From Adiantum capillus-veneris (taxonomy: Eukaryota; Streptophyta; Polypodiopsida; Polypodiales; Pteridaceae), in contig CM043945.1 of the NCBI GenBank assembly GCA_014529385.2, forward strand, positions 149,717,241-149,781,240: a DNA stretch of 64,000 nucleotides. Direction: 5' to 3'. The position numbers and the translations under genes were made by a program. Below the pieces are notes generated by a model. That model was not told where the DNA came from. It saw only the letters and a program-made list of their open reading frames with translations, and ran no database searches. Of this stretch, positions 1 to 9,775 are shown one piece after another (positions within the stretch are counted from its first letter, which is position 1; each line of letters starts with the position of its first letter).

Positions 1-358
1 CATTGCAAGGGCCATACACATTCACAATGGTGAAGGGATACCATTCCCATCTGATTCTAATCCCCAAGATTCTGCCGGATGGTTGGTTTAGAATCAACTT
101 CGGCTCCAATTCTCTGTCCACAATGCTGACGATGCCACTGAAACCGTTACTTCCTTCTCCATAGAATATTGGTTTCTTTCCTAGCGCTTGCTTTCTCTTG
201 CTATGGGCATCTAAGTGGTGTTCCTGGATGGCCCAGCAGTTGACTGCCTTCTCCTTTTTAATTTCCTCCCAGAATAGGATACTCTTCTTACGGGTTTTCA
301 ACCCCTTTACGTTCCAAGATTGGATAGTTACAGATGCCATCATTAGTGAAGGGTTCAT
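1..358 (-). CDS. LINE ORF2, N-terminal APE endonuclease domain (partial)
   Basis: The minus strand is open from an ATG at 356-358 to the left edge, about 119 codons with no stop. The product begins MNPSLMMASVTIQSWNVKGL. It then carries WAIQEHHL at about residues 48-55 and IVNVYGPCN at about 111-119. These match the W-N-(V/C)-(R/K)-G-L, (I/L)QE(T/H) and NVYGP motifs of the endonuclease that nicks target DNA for LINE integration. The start codon overlaps the tail of ORF1 in another frame, as in many L1 elements. This is the least damaged part of the element. Everything after the endonuclease N-terminus is outside the window. Confidence 0.82.
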   Translation of the reverse strand, partial: MNPSLMMASVTIQSWNVKGLKTRKKSILFWEEIKKEKAVNCWAIQEHHLDAHSKRKQALGKKPIFYGEGSNGFSGIVSIVDRELEPKLILNQPSGRILGIRIRWEWYPFTIVNVYGPCN

Positions 359-1998
359 TGGGAAAGAGGAACGAATTATTCAGTGTCCGAATCTTCCCCC
401 TCCCCCTCTCCTTGGTGTTAGGAGAATCCGGGGGTTCGAGGTCTGGGGATTTCCTTTCCTGTAGTGCTGCAAATGGATTGTGTATTGGGACAGTGAACCC
501 CCCTCCTTTCAGTGGGGTGGAGGACGGACTAGAGCCTTCCACCTCAAGTGTTCTCATGACCTGAAGTACTTTGGAGTCTCTTGCCACTGCCTTCACCCTT
601 TGGAGTCTCTTGCCACTGCCTTCACTCTTTTGGTTCTTTTCAGACCAGGGACTTGCACAGCCGTCCCCGTTATCACTGTCATAAATTTCGGGGTAGCAGC
701 GGGAATAATGATCTTATTATTATTGCATTTGGAGATTTGTTGTATGGGAATCGATTCCTCCACATTCTTTTCCTGCATTTTTACATCCATCGTACCTTCT
801 TTATCCTTCTCTGCATTTGCTCCTTTGTTACTACCTCCTTGCTTCACCAGCCCTTCCATCTGGGTTTTCATTTCTCTGGTGGCCTGTGCTGCCGGAGCTG
901 CAGTACCATTAGACTTCAAGGGGCAATCCTTGGCGAAGTGTCCAAAGTTGTTGCATTCAAAACATGCTCCAAAGCATGTTCCAAAGTTGAGTGGAATTGT
1001 AACAAGCCTAGCTCCGACATTGATTACCGTGCTCTTAGGTGGCATTTTAGACACATCCTAGCCTATACAAACCCTGTTTAAGGTTCTGCCAAACCCTCTC
1101 TTGCTAGGTATAAATAAGGGAGTGCCCAGTTGACTAGCTAGCATCCTGGGATTATCCCACAGCCAGCTAGGCAGACCCACAAACTCAACCAGACCGGATG
1201 AAACCCTTGTAGAGAATCAGCTGAGTCGAACACTGGCTCCCAAGGCACCACACAGACCATAGTCCTATTAAAGACTAGGGGCCCTTTGTCAAGGATCTTT
1301 TCCACATCGGAGGCCTCTTTGAATCTCACTGAAGGAAAATCTTTAGCTAGGTAAAAAGTACTTTCAAGTGCTCCTCCGTGATCAAGAATTTGAGGGCCTT
1401 GAAGCCATTGAATCATCTCAAACCTATTCGGAATTCTTCCATTGAACCCAAAAACCAGTGTTAGTTGAAGCTTGCATGGCTAACTGTTTTTTGATAAGTG
1501 TTGGTAGAATCGCTATCATAATAGCCTCGGAAACCTCCACCTGCTGTGGTAAAGACTTTCTTAAAGTAGCATAGGCCCGATCTGCCAACCCGTCTTCAAC
1601 CAGCCCATTGTGATCTGTTTGGGAGCCCATTCTTTTGTTGTTGTTAGGGCCAGCCTCAATCATTTGTTGACTTCCATGAGCTCTTGCTGAAGTCTAGCTC
1701 TTGTATTCTGCAATTTTTTGATATTCCCTTCCCTCGACATCCCTTCTGATGAGCCTTTTTTAGAATCCTTATAGTTAGGCCCCTTGAGTATGCTAGCAAA
1801 CGAGATGCCTGGCGTGCAAGCTGCAGATGCAATTGCCTCTTTATTCGCATTCGTACAGATGGAACCTTGAGGGACCCCCTCTTTGAGGGTTTTTACCTCG
1901 AATTTGAACCCTTGAGCTGAGGCCATTTTCTCCCTTGTTTCCTCCAAGGGAACTTTTTCGATTGAGACATTTTTGTCCTTTTTCGTGGAGAGCGACAA
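288..1998 (-). pseudogene. LINE ORF1 (DUF4283-like plus CCHC zinc knuckle), frameshifted
   Basis: ORF1 encodes the nucleic-acid-binding protein that packages LINE RNA. The minus-strand coding is spread over several frames: about 1998-1660, 1663-1424, 1416-1138, 1054-593 and 596-288. The 1416-1138 piece has the DUF4283-type stretch ending in a VPWEPVFD motif, followed by a PVWL-like motif. The 1054-593 piece has CFECNNFGHFAKDC, a CX2CX4HX4C knuckle. An ATG giving MASAQGF near 1928 is a possible start. At least four frame changes make it non-functional. The last frame change comes from the 29-bp tandem duplication at 569-625. The first 25 or so codons of the long 1660-2076 reading frame belong to A1 integrase, not to the LINE. 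Confidence 0.72.
569..625. repeat. 29-bp tandem duplication inside LINE ORF1
   Basis: The sequence ctttggagtctcttgccact and its continuation occur at 569-596 and again at 598-625, a period of 29 bp. Because 29 is not a multiple of three, the duplication shifts the ORF1 frame. The peptide KAVARDSK is read at the end of one frame and the start of the next. Confidence 0.9.
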
Positions 1999-1999
1999 T

Positions 2000-4336
2000 G
2001 TCGATCTCCCATATACTTTAAGTAGTAAGGGACTTTTGGATATTTTCTCGTTATCCTCAAAGGGTACTTTCCCCATAGAAGTATGTACAATGTCATTGTA
2101 CGTATACTCTATAAGAGGTAAGTACTTCTCTCATTGAGAATGTTGATCTATTTTTATGACATAGGCTTTTAGTAGATCAAGAATCATTAGATTAATTATT
2201 TCACTTTGTTCATCCGTTTGTGGATGATAGGCCAAAAGAGAAATTTAATCTACTTCCTAGATTCTCAAAGAGACCCTTCTAGAAATTATTGGTCATTCTA
2301 GGATCTTTGTCCGACACTATGGATGTTGGCCAATCATGATACTTGAAAATTTGAGATCTAAAGAGGGTTGCCGCTTGATGTGCCTTATTAGTCTTTTTGA
2401 TAGGCATAGAGTGTGTTTTCGTGCTAAGCCTATCGAATTAAACAACCCAAGTTGCTTCCCTCGATCAAATTTCAATTTTTGGTATACCACACATTTTGAA
2501 ACATACTCTTCTATGTTTACTTTTCATGATAAAACAACATAAATACATTTCTACTCCTTGAAGAGTAGATTATGGACTCCCTCTTTGCCCCGCATAAGGA
2601 GAAGCATGGGATTCATACATGACTTTATTATTGTATTGGTGAGTAACACATAGCCTATTGCCGTTTGCAAGATAATCATCCTTCAAGGTGAATGGTTCTT
2701 TTTTCTTCCCTAATGCAAAGATTGTAATTACCTACTTAAAGTCTTGGTCAGTAGCATACTCATCTATCATAAAAGATAGATCATTGTGAGTTGCTATAGA
2801 TACCACATTTACCCTTGACCGTTGTGAAAGTGCATTGATCACTTGATTGTGTTTGACAACAACGTGAGAACTATGAAATTTACATTGCAAAAGAAAATTT
2901 GCCCACCTCATTTATTTGTCGGAGAGCTTGGTTTTCATCATGAAGTTCTTGAGGCTTTGTGATCCATTCTAAGATGAATGGAGCCCCCAAGAGATAGTGC
3001 TTCCATGTGTCTAGGGATGTAGAACAACTAAAAGCTCTTTTTCATATATGCCCAAGACCCGTTCATTGGCATTGAGCCTTTGGCTCTTATATGCTATGGT
3101 ATGCCCTTCTTGAAGCAAAATTGCTCCAAGGCAATCACCACAAGCATCACATTGGACCTCAAATAGCTTTGAGAGATCCGGAAGCATAAGGACTGGTTGA
3201 GAGGTAAGCTTCTCTTTGAGCTTGTCAAAAGCATTTTGTTCTTTAGCACTCCATGAGTACTTAACGTTCTTCTTTGTTAAGTCATGCAACGGTCCTTCTA
3301 TTTGAGAGAATTTTTCTATGAGGCGTCTATAGTATGCACACATACCAATAAAGCTTCTTAGCTCATATAGATTCCTTGGATTAGGCTATGCTTTTATTAC
3401 CTCCAACTTTGATGGATCCATACGGATACCATCTTGAGAGATAATGTGTCCTGAATGTTGAATCTTTTGTAGAAAAAAATCACTTTTCTTTTGATTAATG
3501 AAAAGCTTACTCTCTCACACAACTTGAAAGATTACATGGAGGTGTCACTTGTACTCCTCAAGAGAATTTGAGTGGCTTGAAGATTTTTGTCCAACGTGAG
3601 TTTGAATGCGCTGGAGCATTTGTCAGGCCAAAACTTGTAGCTTATCAAATAGATCTTCTAGCCGTGGACACGAGAAATCTTTTTTTAATACTGATCCTAT
3701 TTAGTGCTCTATAATCGACACACATGTGGTATGTTCCATCTTTCTTTTGCACTAAAAATAATGGTGAACAGAATGGAGAGGAGTTAGGCCTCACCATCCC
3801 TTTTTCCACCAGTTCATGCACTTGCCTCATGATCTCCTCTTGTTGAGCTTGTGAAACTCAATAAGGAGGTTTATTAGGCGGTCAACTTCCGAGTAGAAGC
3901 TCTATTGCATGATCATCATCCCCTCGTTTTGGAGGTAGCTCACTAGGGATGTCATCAATGAAACTATCTTGGAATCCATTACAAAATTAGACAGCTCTAA
4001 TTCCTCTCGATTCCCTTTATTGCTACTTGTGAAAACATTAGAATCATATATAGATTCTCTAACAAAAATCATATACGAAAAAATAGAGTTTTTCATTGAA
4101 GCGTATTTACCAGGGATATGGTGTTCCTTGACTAATTAGCATCTATGTTGCTCTTTTCCTTGTAGGTGAAATAGATTCTCCTTTTAGGAAACTTCATGTT
4201 GGCAGCCATGCAGTTGAACCATGGTGCTCCTAGGATAAAATCCTCATGTTGGAGAGGAGAGATTAAAAAAATTCTTCTTTGTCGACGTAGCTTTGGACAT
4301 GAAGCCTCGACTTCCCAATCAAGGGAGTAATGGAGG
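2000..4336 (-). pseudogene. A1 protease-RT-RNase H-integrase remnant
   Basis: On the minus strand this reads: the end of protease (4336-4095); the linker ORF (4096-3902); the RT N-terminus with [20 protein letters not shown] (3830-3645); RNase H with FEVQCDACGDCLGAILLQEG (3343-3011); then integrase from the catalytic core down to about 2000. RT has lost its core: GATAAGCTACAAG is joined directly to TTTTGGCCTGACAAATGC. In A2 those two points are about 130 bp apart and enclose the [15 protein letters not shown] block. The polymerase active-site FDD is also unrecognisable. Many stops are present. The gag-protease frame ends LVNTLQ-stop in an ATGA overlap with the RT frame, exactly as in A2. Confidence 0.8.
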
Positions 4337-4459
4337 TGAAAGGACGGTGGTAATGCGTGTGCTAGTCTCCACCCAACCGTGCTATCTTATAGCCTCCCCC
4401 CTAGCTTACACACTATCCGGCCGTGCCGTGGCCTTGCCCGTAGGATCCATGTCCTTACA
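4337..4459 (-). repeat. B1 3' LTR (123 bp)
   Basis: On the plus strand it begins tgaaaggacggtgg and ends catgtccttaca, so in element orientation it runs TGTAAGGACATGG to CA. It is the same length as, and closely similar to, the LTRs of B2 at 18516-18638 and 24092-24214. It abuts A1 sequence on the left, and a G-rich polypurine tract follows at 4463-4470. Confidence 0.88.
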
Positions 4460-4462
4460 ATA

Positions 4463-4470
4463 CCCCCCCC
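4463..4470 (-). other. B1 polypurine tract
   Basis: Eight Cs on the plus strand read as GGGGGGGG on the minus strand, three bases before the LTR start. This is the expected position of the plus-strand primer for reverse transcription. B2 has the same tract at 18642-18649. Confidence 0.75.
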
Positions 4471-4489
4471 TTGGAGAATCGTTTTTGTC

Positions 4490-5907
4490 CTAGAAAACGA
4501 ATGTAGGAAACTTTTTCTTAAGTGCGGAGACATTCTCCCATGTAGAACCTTCTTCAGGTCTATCTAACCATTTTACCAACACTCGTCGTCTGACATGATG
4601 TCTGGTGCGAAGCTCATAAGAATCCAAAATCTTTTCGGGCTCATGAGGGATGCTTGGCGGTTTGATATGGTCAACTAACACACCTGTGTCAATGACATTA
4701 TCATTTTGTCCTATCTGTTTTTGTAAACAACTAACATGAAAAACGGGATCAACTCGTGAGTTCTCTGGAAGAACTAACTTATAGGCCACTTGACCTATAT
4801 GTTTGAGAATGGTAAACGGTCTACAATAGCGTGGTGAAAATTTAGCAACCTTTCCCGTCTTCAAACTTCCTGAATGCTCCGGAACCTTGCGGAAAACCTT
4901 GTCTCCTTCTTCAAAAGTAGCAAGACGACAATGCTCATGTGCGTACTTCTTATATCAATCTTGAGCTTGCTTAACATTCTTTCTAGCAACTCGAAGCATG
5001 TCAAAATGGTCTTGGAGAGAATCCTTCGCTTGTTGTATCTTCTCCGTAGCCAACCCCACCATAATGGGTGATCTAGGTTGAAATCCATATAAAAGCATAA
5101 ATGGACTAAACCCTGTAGTTACATGCTTTGAACTATTATAAGAAAATTCCAATATAGGTAAGTAGTCTTCCCAATTGGTTTGCTTCTTGCTAACGTACAC
5201 TCGTAGCATATCCTCTAGCACTTGATTAACTCTTTTGGTTTGACCATTTGTTTCTGGATGATCAGCCGTACTTAGATTAAGTTTAGTTTTCAACTTTTGA
5301 AACATAGCTCTCCAGAAGTGATTATCAAACTTTCGATCTCTATCACTAATGATACTAGCTGGAAGAAGACCGTAGAGTCTATATATATGCTCTACAAATA
5401 GCCGTGCAAATTCTGGTGTCTTAATCGTAGTCTTAGTGGGAATGGATCGACCCATCTTTGTGACACGGTCTACAATTACCCATATGGCATCATGGCCATG
5501 ATTTGTAGTAGGTAGTCCTGCTACAAAATCCATAGAGATACTCTCCCACTTACCTTGTGGAATCTCTAAAGGATGTAAAAGGCCACCTACCTTGAGGCGC
5601 TCTGCCTTATTAACTTGGCACTGTTGGCGGGTTAGTACGTACTCTTGAACATCATGATGTAAGCCCGACCAGTAAAATGGCCGTCGAACTAAGGCATATG
5701 TCTTACGAATACCTGGATGACCAACACTTGGACTATCGTGACACTCAAATAAGATTTGGCGTGTACTGTCTGAGTCCTTTGGCACACATACTATACCCTT
5801 GGGGAGTAAGTAGCCATCATCAATGGAAAAATTCTTCCATCGCTTAAGCTCTTCTTGAGTAGGGGTGGAGCTCTGTGTGTTGGAGTTTTTATCTACACGT
5901 GCAGAGG
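4490..5907 (-). pseudogene. B1 integrase and chromodomain
   Basis: Minus strand 5785-4955 is a 276-codon open frame holding the integrase. It has HDSPSVGHPGIRKTYALV of the zinc-binding domain, SMDFVAGLP, WVIVDRVTKMG, SDRDRKFDNHFW and HPETNGQTKRVNQ of the DDE core. The zinc site is damaged: the usual C-x2-C reads TRQQC, with its first cysteine gone, whereas B2 has CQHC. Minus 4864-4490 continues with the integrase C-terminus and a chromodomain (ILDSYELRTRHH to VKWLDRPEEGSTWEN at about residues 78-114), which targets integration to modified chromatin. A frame change lies between the two ORFs around 4955-4864. Confidence 0.85.
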
Positions 5908-7529
5908 CGTCATCAAATATCTAATATCTAACCAACCCAAATGATTTTCTCATATTGAAATGATCATTTAATATGGGATAATAAACGAGAACAAGGGTTA
6001 GAATATAGACATGTGCTTACGGATCTATTTCAACACGGGGCAAATGGTAAAGGGGCCCAAATGAGAGATGGTCTGCCAAAGAGCAAGGTTAACTAATGAA
6101 GCTTAAAAGACCTTAGGGTTAGCTTCATTAAAGACCTCCAACGGTTAGTGTTAAAAGTCCTTTTGACCTTAAGCAAGCTAGGGTTGTGCTTGAGGTGAGA
6201 ACCTTAGGCAAGCTATGGCTGTGCTTGAGGTGGGAACCCGATCTAAACGTAGGCAAGCTAGGTCTGTGCTTGAGGTGGGAACTCGACCTAAACTTAGGAA
6301 AGCTAGGGCTGTGCTTGAGGTGGGAACTCCACCTAAGGTGCTTGTCATGCTTGATGACTAAGGTACTTGAGGTACTTGTCACATTTAATGAGGAAGTTGC
6401 TTGAGAAGCTTCCTATGCATGGGGGGTAAGATGCTTGAGTCAAAAAGAGAACCTACTCACTTAATGAGGAAGTTGCTTGAGAAACTTCCTATGCATAAAA
6501 ATCTCAAAGTTAGGGGAATTCTAAAAGAGCACATGGAACACATGTCAAACTCTCACTAAGCTTAACCACATGGGTGGTTGAATGCTATTGGTTGGGCTAA
6601 AGAGGGGTCCAATGAGCTTTCACTTCCACCTAACAAATATCTAGATATTTTCAAGCTCTCTCTCTCTCTCTAAGGGGTAAGGAGGACACTTGTCAAAAGA
6701 CTACCCATATGCTTGACTGCATGCTGGATGTGATTGGCTAAGGGGAGAGGGGTACAATGAGCTTGTAGCAAGTAGAATTTTTTCCCAAAACAAGAAAGGG
6801 GGGTGCTAGGGGGATATACACCATCACACACACTCATTGGAGACACCATTCTCACTTGGTGAAAGTTGAGGAACACTACCTCCTTCTCCAAGCTTGTGAG
6901 AGTGAAAGCCTACACGAACACTCTTGGCTATGGAATGCAAATCCAACCAAGAGTCATGCTTCAATGCTTAAGCTTGCCATATTTTCCATCTCCATTACTA
7001 TGCTATTATGTATGCTAGCAAGAAGAGTAATGATAAGTGAGAAATACTTCTTTCTCCTATGGAATGTTTCTTCTTCCTCTTCCCTATCCTGATTCCCCGC
7101 TAGCTCTCTCCACCTTCGAAGGTTTTTGAGGCCTTGGGACTGAGGCTTGGAATAGTTAATGCTTTCTTCAAGTTTATGTTATGTTATGTTTGTGATGCAT
7201 GAAGCTTTCCATCTTCATTGCATCACCAAGGTCACAAAGAACACAAAGATTGTATTGTATCAAGTCTCTCTTGATGGGAGAAACTATAATACAAATGCCT
7301 ATTGGCGGGGGAACCGGCTCCATATGAATCCGGTCCTCAACTATTGTCATGTTCTCTAAACTCTCTCTCTTGCAAAAGTATTGTTCATGCCAAGTTAACT
7401 AAGTACCATGTTTATGTTGCTACTATCAATTAAGTTCACATGCTATGCTCACAAAGTAATTTCTTAAAAGTGCTTCGCCTACTTTCTAAATTCCGCTACT
7501 CTCAAAGTTCATAGGCCATTTCCATTACA
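5908..7529 (+). repeat. A2 5' LTR (1622 bp)
   Basis: Starts cgtcatcaaatatctaat (TG decayed to CG; the 3' LTR has tgtcatc) and ends ccatttccattaca just before the PBS. It includes a block of 45-bp tandem repeats (6167-6335), a duplicated gaagttgcttgagaa block near 6402 and 6466, and a (TC) run at 6659-6673. It carries the promoter and polyadenylation signals of the element. I see no coding sequence; open frames over the tandem repeats are by-products. Confidence 0.92.
6167..6335 (+). repeat. 45-bp tandem repeats in A2 5' LTR
   Basis: Four imperfect units of about 45 bp share gtgcttgaggtgggaac and taggcaagctagg; the first unit is shortened. The 3' LTR has the same array at about 13325-13497. 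Repeats of this kind in an LTR U3 region often act as enhancer-like binding sites. That role is inferred, not shown. Confidence 0.85.
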
Positions 7530-7530
7530 T

Positions 7531-7542
7531 TGGTATCAGAGC
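7531..7542 (+). other. A2 primer-binding site, initiator tRNA-Met
   Basis: tggtatcagagc lies one base after the LTR end. It is a perfect 12-base complement to the 3' end of plant initiator tRNA-Met, the usual primer for Ty3/gypsy reverse transcription. It confirms element polarity and the LTR boundary. Confidence 0.93.
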
Positions 7543-7943
7543 ATTTGGTTTCTCTTTTCTTGCTTAAGAAGAGAGGTCCTTAAGTAGCCTATTGATGGTT
7601 GATTTTGTTAATTATATTAGGGTAAGTGGGACTGGGATCTATTATCGGTTTTGTTGAGCCCACTATGTGGGATATGGTGCACACCTCAGGAGCTTTGGAC
7701 TTAATAATGGAGTCTATTTAGACTTGCCTATGGATTTACCATTATTGAGCCATCAGAAGTCCCAAAGGAGCTATCCGTTGATAACTTCGCTATGTTAGAC
7801 TCACTCCACTACTTTCTATAATTAACCAATTCGAGCCGTGGGTGTAGATACTTAATTGCTTATTTTCAAAGGCTAATAGGAGTAGCAACTAAGGTTTTGA
7901 ATTTCCAAAGCATACACTAAGTAAACATGTAAGTTTAATTAGC
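7543..7943 (+). other. A2 untranslated leader
   Basis: About 400 bp between the PBS and the gag ATG at 7944. It contains short open frames only and no recognised motif. It would carry packaging and dimerisation signals, which I cannot identify by eye. Confidence 0.6.
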
Positions 7944-9036
7944 ATGGCTGACAATAATCAAGAGAGGAGAATGAACATTGATAACTTTGATTTTGCACAT
8001 AAGGTGCCAATGATGATGCTCCCATGTTTGTTAATTATCTTGTCACTAGGTTGCAACAAGATATGGGCAACCCCACTTTGCAAGCCGAAGTTACTCAACA
8101 ACTTCGTGCTTATGGGATTTCCTTTCCTCTCCAAGAGGAGAGAGATCTTACGAGGCCTCTTGAAGAGACCCTCAAAAGAAGACTCTCTCCCATACGAGCG
8201 GAGGAATCCAAAGATCAAGAAATCAATGAATCCATAAATTCCTCCGAAGGTGTGGCTCCACGAAGAAGGAGGACTAAACGATCGCCAACTCCTCCCAAGA
8301 GGAAACGGTTAACCCATAGTCCTTCTCCTCGTCACTCCAAAAGGGAAGAGAGTAAACCAAGGAAGAAAAGGCTAAGAAAGAGATCACCCTCTTCTCCTTC
8401 TTCTTCACCTTCCTCCTCTACCGATGAAAGCTATGGCTATTCTCCTAGAGAATATAAGAGGGGAGGACATCACAAATCTTACCCTGCATGGCGAAGGTCA
8501 CAAAAGATCAAGAATTCAAAGAGGGAGGAAAGAGTATCTCTTTTCTCACCTATGATGCAACCTTTGGTGCTACCGACAAAGTATTGGCCTTCATCCAACA
8601 ATTTGATGCAGCCTTTGGAGACGAGGGCTTCACGGAGTCCTCCAAGCTACGCCATGTAGCTATGCACTTCTAAAAATCGGCTCATCAATGGTGGGCTAGT
8701 CTTCGAGGCAATGGAAAAGCACCAAAGACATGGAAAACTCTACGAGTTTCCATCATGAAGCAATTCCTTGCAAGTGATGCAAAAAACAAAGTGCTCACTG
8801 AATGGCGGAGTTTAAGGATTTTTTCTCATGAGTCTATCCACAAATATGTGGACAAGTTTTGGGATTTACATCTCAAGGCTACTGTTTTTCAAAAGATAGA
8901 CTTTGCTGAGCAAAAACAACAATTCTGTGCAGGATTACTTGAGGAGATGGCCGAGTATGTCAACTCTCAACGGCCTGACTCTATCAGCGAAGTAATCCAC
9001 CATACCATGGTTGCTTCATGCATCAATTTCCAATAA
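7944..9036 (+). pseudogene. A2 gag (capsid) with SR-rich N-terminal region
   Basis: Starts MADNNQERRMNIDNFDFAHK at 7944, shifts frame near 8010 and again near 8500. The second frame (8024-8659) contains a basic Arg/Ser/Pro block at about 8255-8440 with repeated RSP/SPS units, resembling the RS domains of splicing factors. The third frame (8488-9036) holds the capsid domain: LAFIQQFD, a stop at 8671-8673 in MHF-stop-KSAHQWW, then WRSLRIFSHESIHKYVDKFW and ISEVIHH. This is the retrotransposon gag family that assembles virus-like particles. Three frames and one stop show decay. The same capsid part is recognisable in A1 at 24450-24215 and 18515-18159. Confidence 0.82.
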
Positions 9037-9775
9037 GGGGTTAGACGGAATGTCAAACCCATGGAAAATAAAGACAAAAGTGATGCAAAGGGAAAAATTA
9101 ATGCCCAAAATTTTTCCCACGGCCATTCCAACAACAACAACAACAATTGGTCCAAGGAGAAAGGAGTTTACAAAGCTAAAAATAAACTCTCTTGAAGAGC
9201 TTGAAACTTTTCGCAAGGATCACAAATGTTTTAAGTGTGGGGAGAAAGGACATGGCTATGGTTCTTGCCCCAAAAGAAATGCTCGCAATGAGACTCCTAG
9301 AGCTTCCACTATCGAAGCTTCAAAAGAGGATACTCATTACAAAGGATCACACCTCTCCTATGCTTGGGGAAAGGTAAGGGAGCATGATGCTTTCATCCTG
9401 CTTGATCCTGGTTCTGGTCTCAACTTCATATCAATGGAGTTGGCCACCAAGTTGGGCATTCAAGCTTTTGAGATGGGAGATGCTGTAACGGCTGATGCCG
9501 CTTTCAAGGGAAAAAAGGCCTCCGTTACTCCCTTGATTGGGAAGTTGAGGCTTCATGTCCAAAGCTATGTCAACAAAGAAGACTTCTTCATCTCTCCTCT
9601 CCAACATGAGGATGTTATCCTAGGGATACCATGGTTCAACTGCATGGCTGCCAACATGAAGTTCCCTGAAAGGAGGATCTACTTCACCTACAGGGGAAAG
9701 ACTATGTATATAGATGCTAATGAGTCTGGTCGTACTATACCACTTGTAAATCCTCTCGCCCTTGATAATCAATGA
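9011..9775 (+). CDS. A2 zinc knuckle and aspartic protease
   Basis: A 254-codon open frame. CFKCGEKGHGYGSC (about residues 73-86) is a CCHC nucleocapsid knuckle. AFILLDPGSGLNFIS (about 127-141) is the protease active site, with D-P-G where retroviral-type proteases have D-S/T-G. VILGIPWF (about 203-210) is the second hallmark. The proline after the catalytic aspartate probably reduces activity. The frame ends TGA at 9773-9775, overlapping the ATG of the next ORF (ATGA). A1 conserves that arrangement, so it is likely part of the family's expression strategy. No ATG start is assigned; upstream gag is in another frame. Confidence 0.85.
   Translation: MLHASISNKGLDGMSNPWKIKTKVMQREKLMPKIFPTAIPTTTTTIGPRRKEFTKLKINSLEELETFRKDHKCFKCGEKGHGYGSCPKRNARNETPRASTIEASKEDTHYKGSHLSYAWGKVREHDAFILLDPGSGLNFISMELATKLGIQAFEMGDAVTADAAFKGKKASVTPLIGKLRLHVQSYVNKEDFFISPLQHEDVILGIPWFNCMAANMKFPERRIYFTYRGKTMYIDANESGRTIPLVNPLALDNQ

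Larger units (their letters stand above)
1..2000 (-). mobile_element. L1-type LINE, 5' portion (3' part lies beyond the left edge)
   Basis: Read on the minus strand, this segment has the order expected of a plant L1-type non-LTR retrotransposon: a degenerate ORF1 with a DUF4283-like domain and a CCHC zinc knuckle, then the start of ORF2 with an APE-type endonuclease. The upper boundary near 2000 is where similarity to the integrase of the A-family gypsy element stops. The LINE therefore appears to have inserted into, or replaced, the 3' end of A1. Reverse transcriptase and the poly(A) end are not in the window. The boundary is approximate (about 20 bp). Confidence 0.8.

Noticed and set aside
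1660-2076. Single 138-codon ORF
   Set aside because: Chimeric: its first codons align to A1 integrase (KSPLLLKVYG, as KTPLLLKVHG in A2) and the rest is LINE ORF1.
2336-2542. Plus-strand ORF of 68 codons (with similar ones at 4293, 4874, 17120 and 22206)
   Set aside because: Antisense shadows of A1, B1 and B2 gag-pol coding on the minus strand.
6128-6382. Protein with 15-residue repeats (SHLKHSPSLPKFRSG type), also at 13290-13544
   Set aside because: Antisense reading of the 45-bp tandem repeats in the A2 LTR. Both LTR copies show it only because the repeats are divisible by three.
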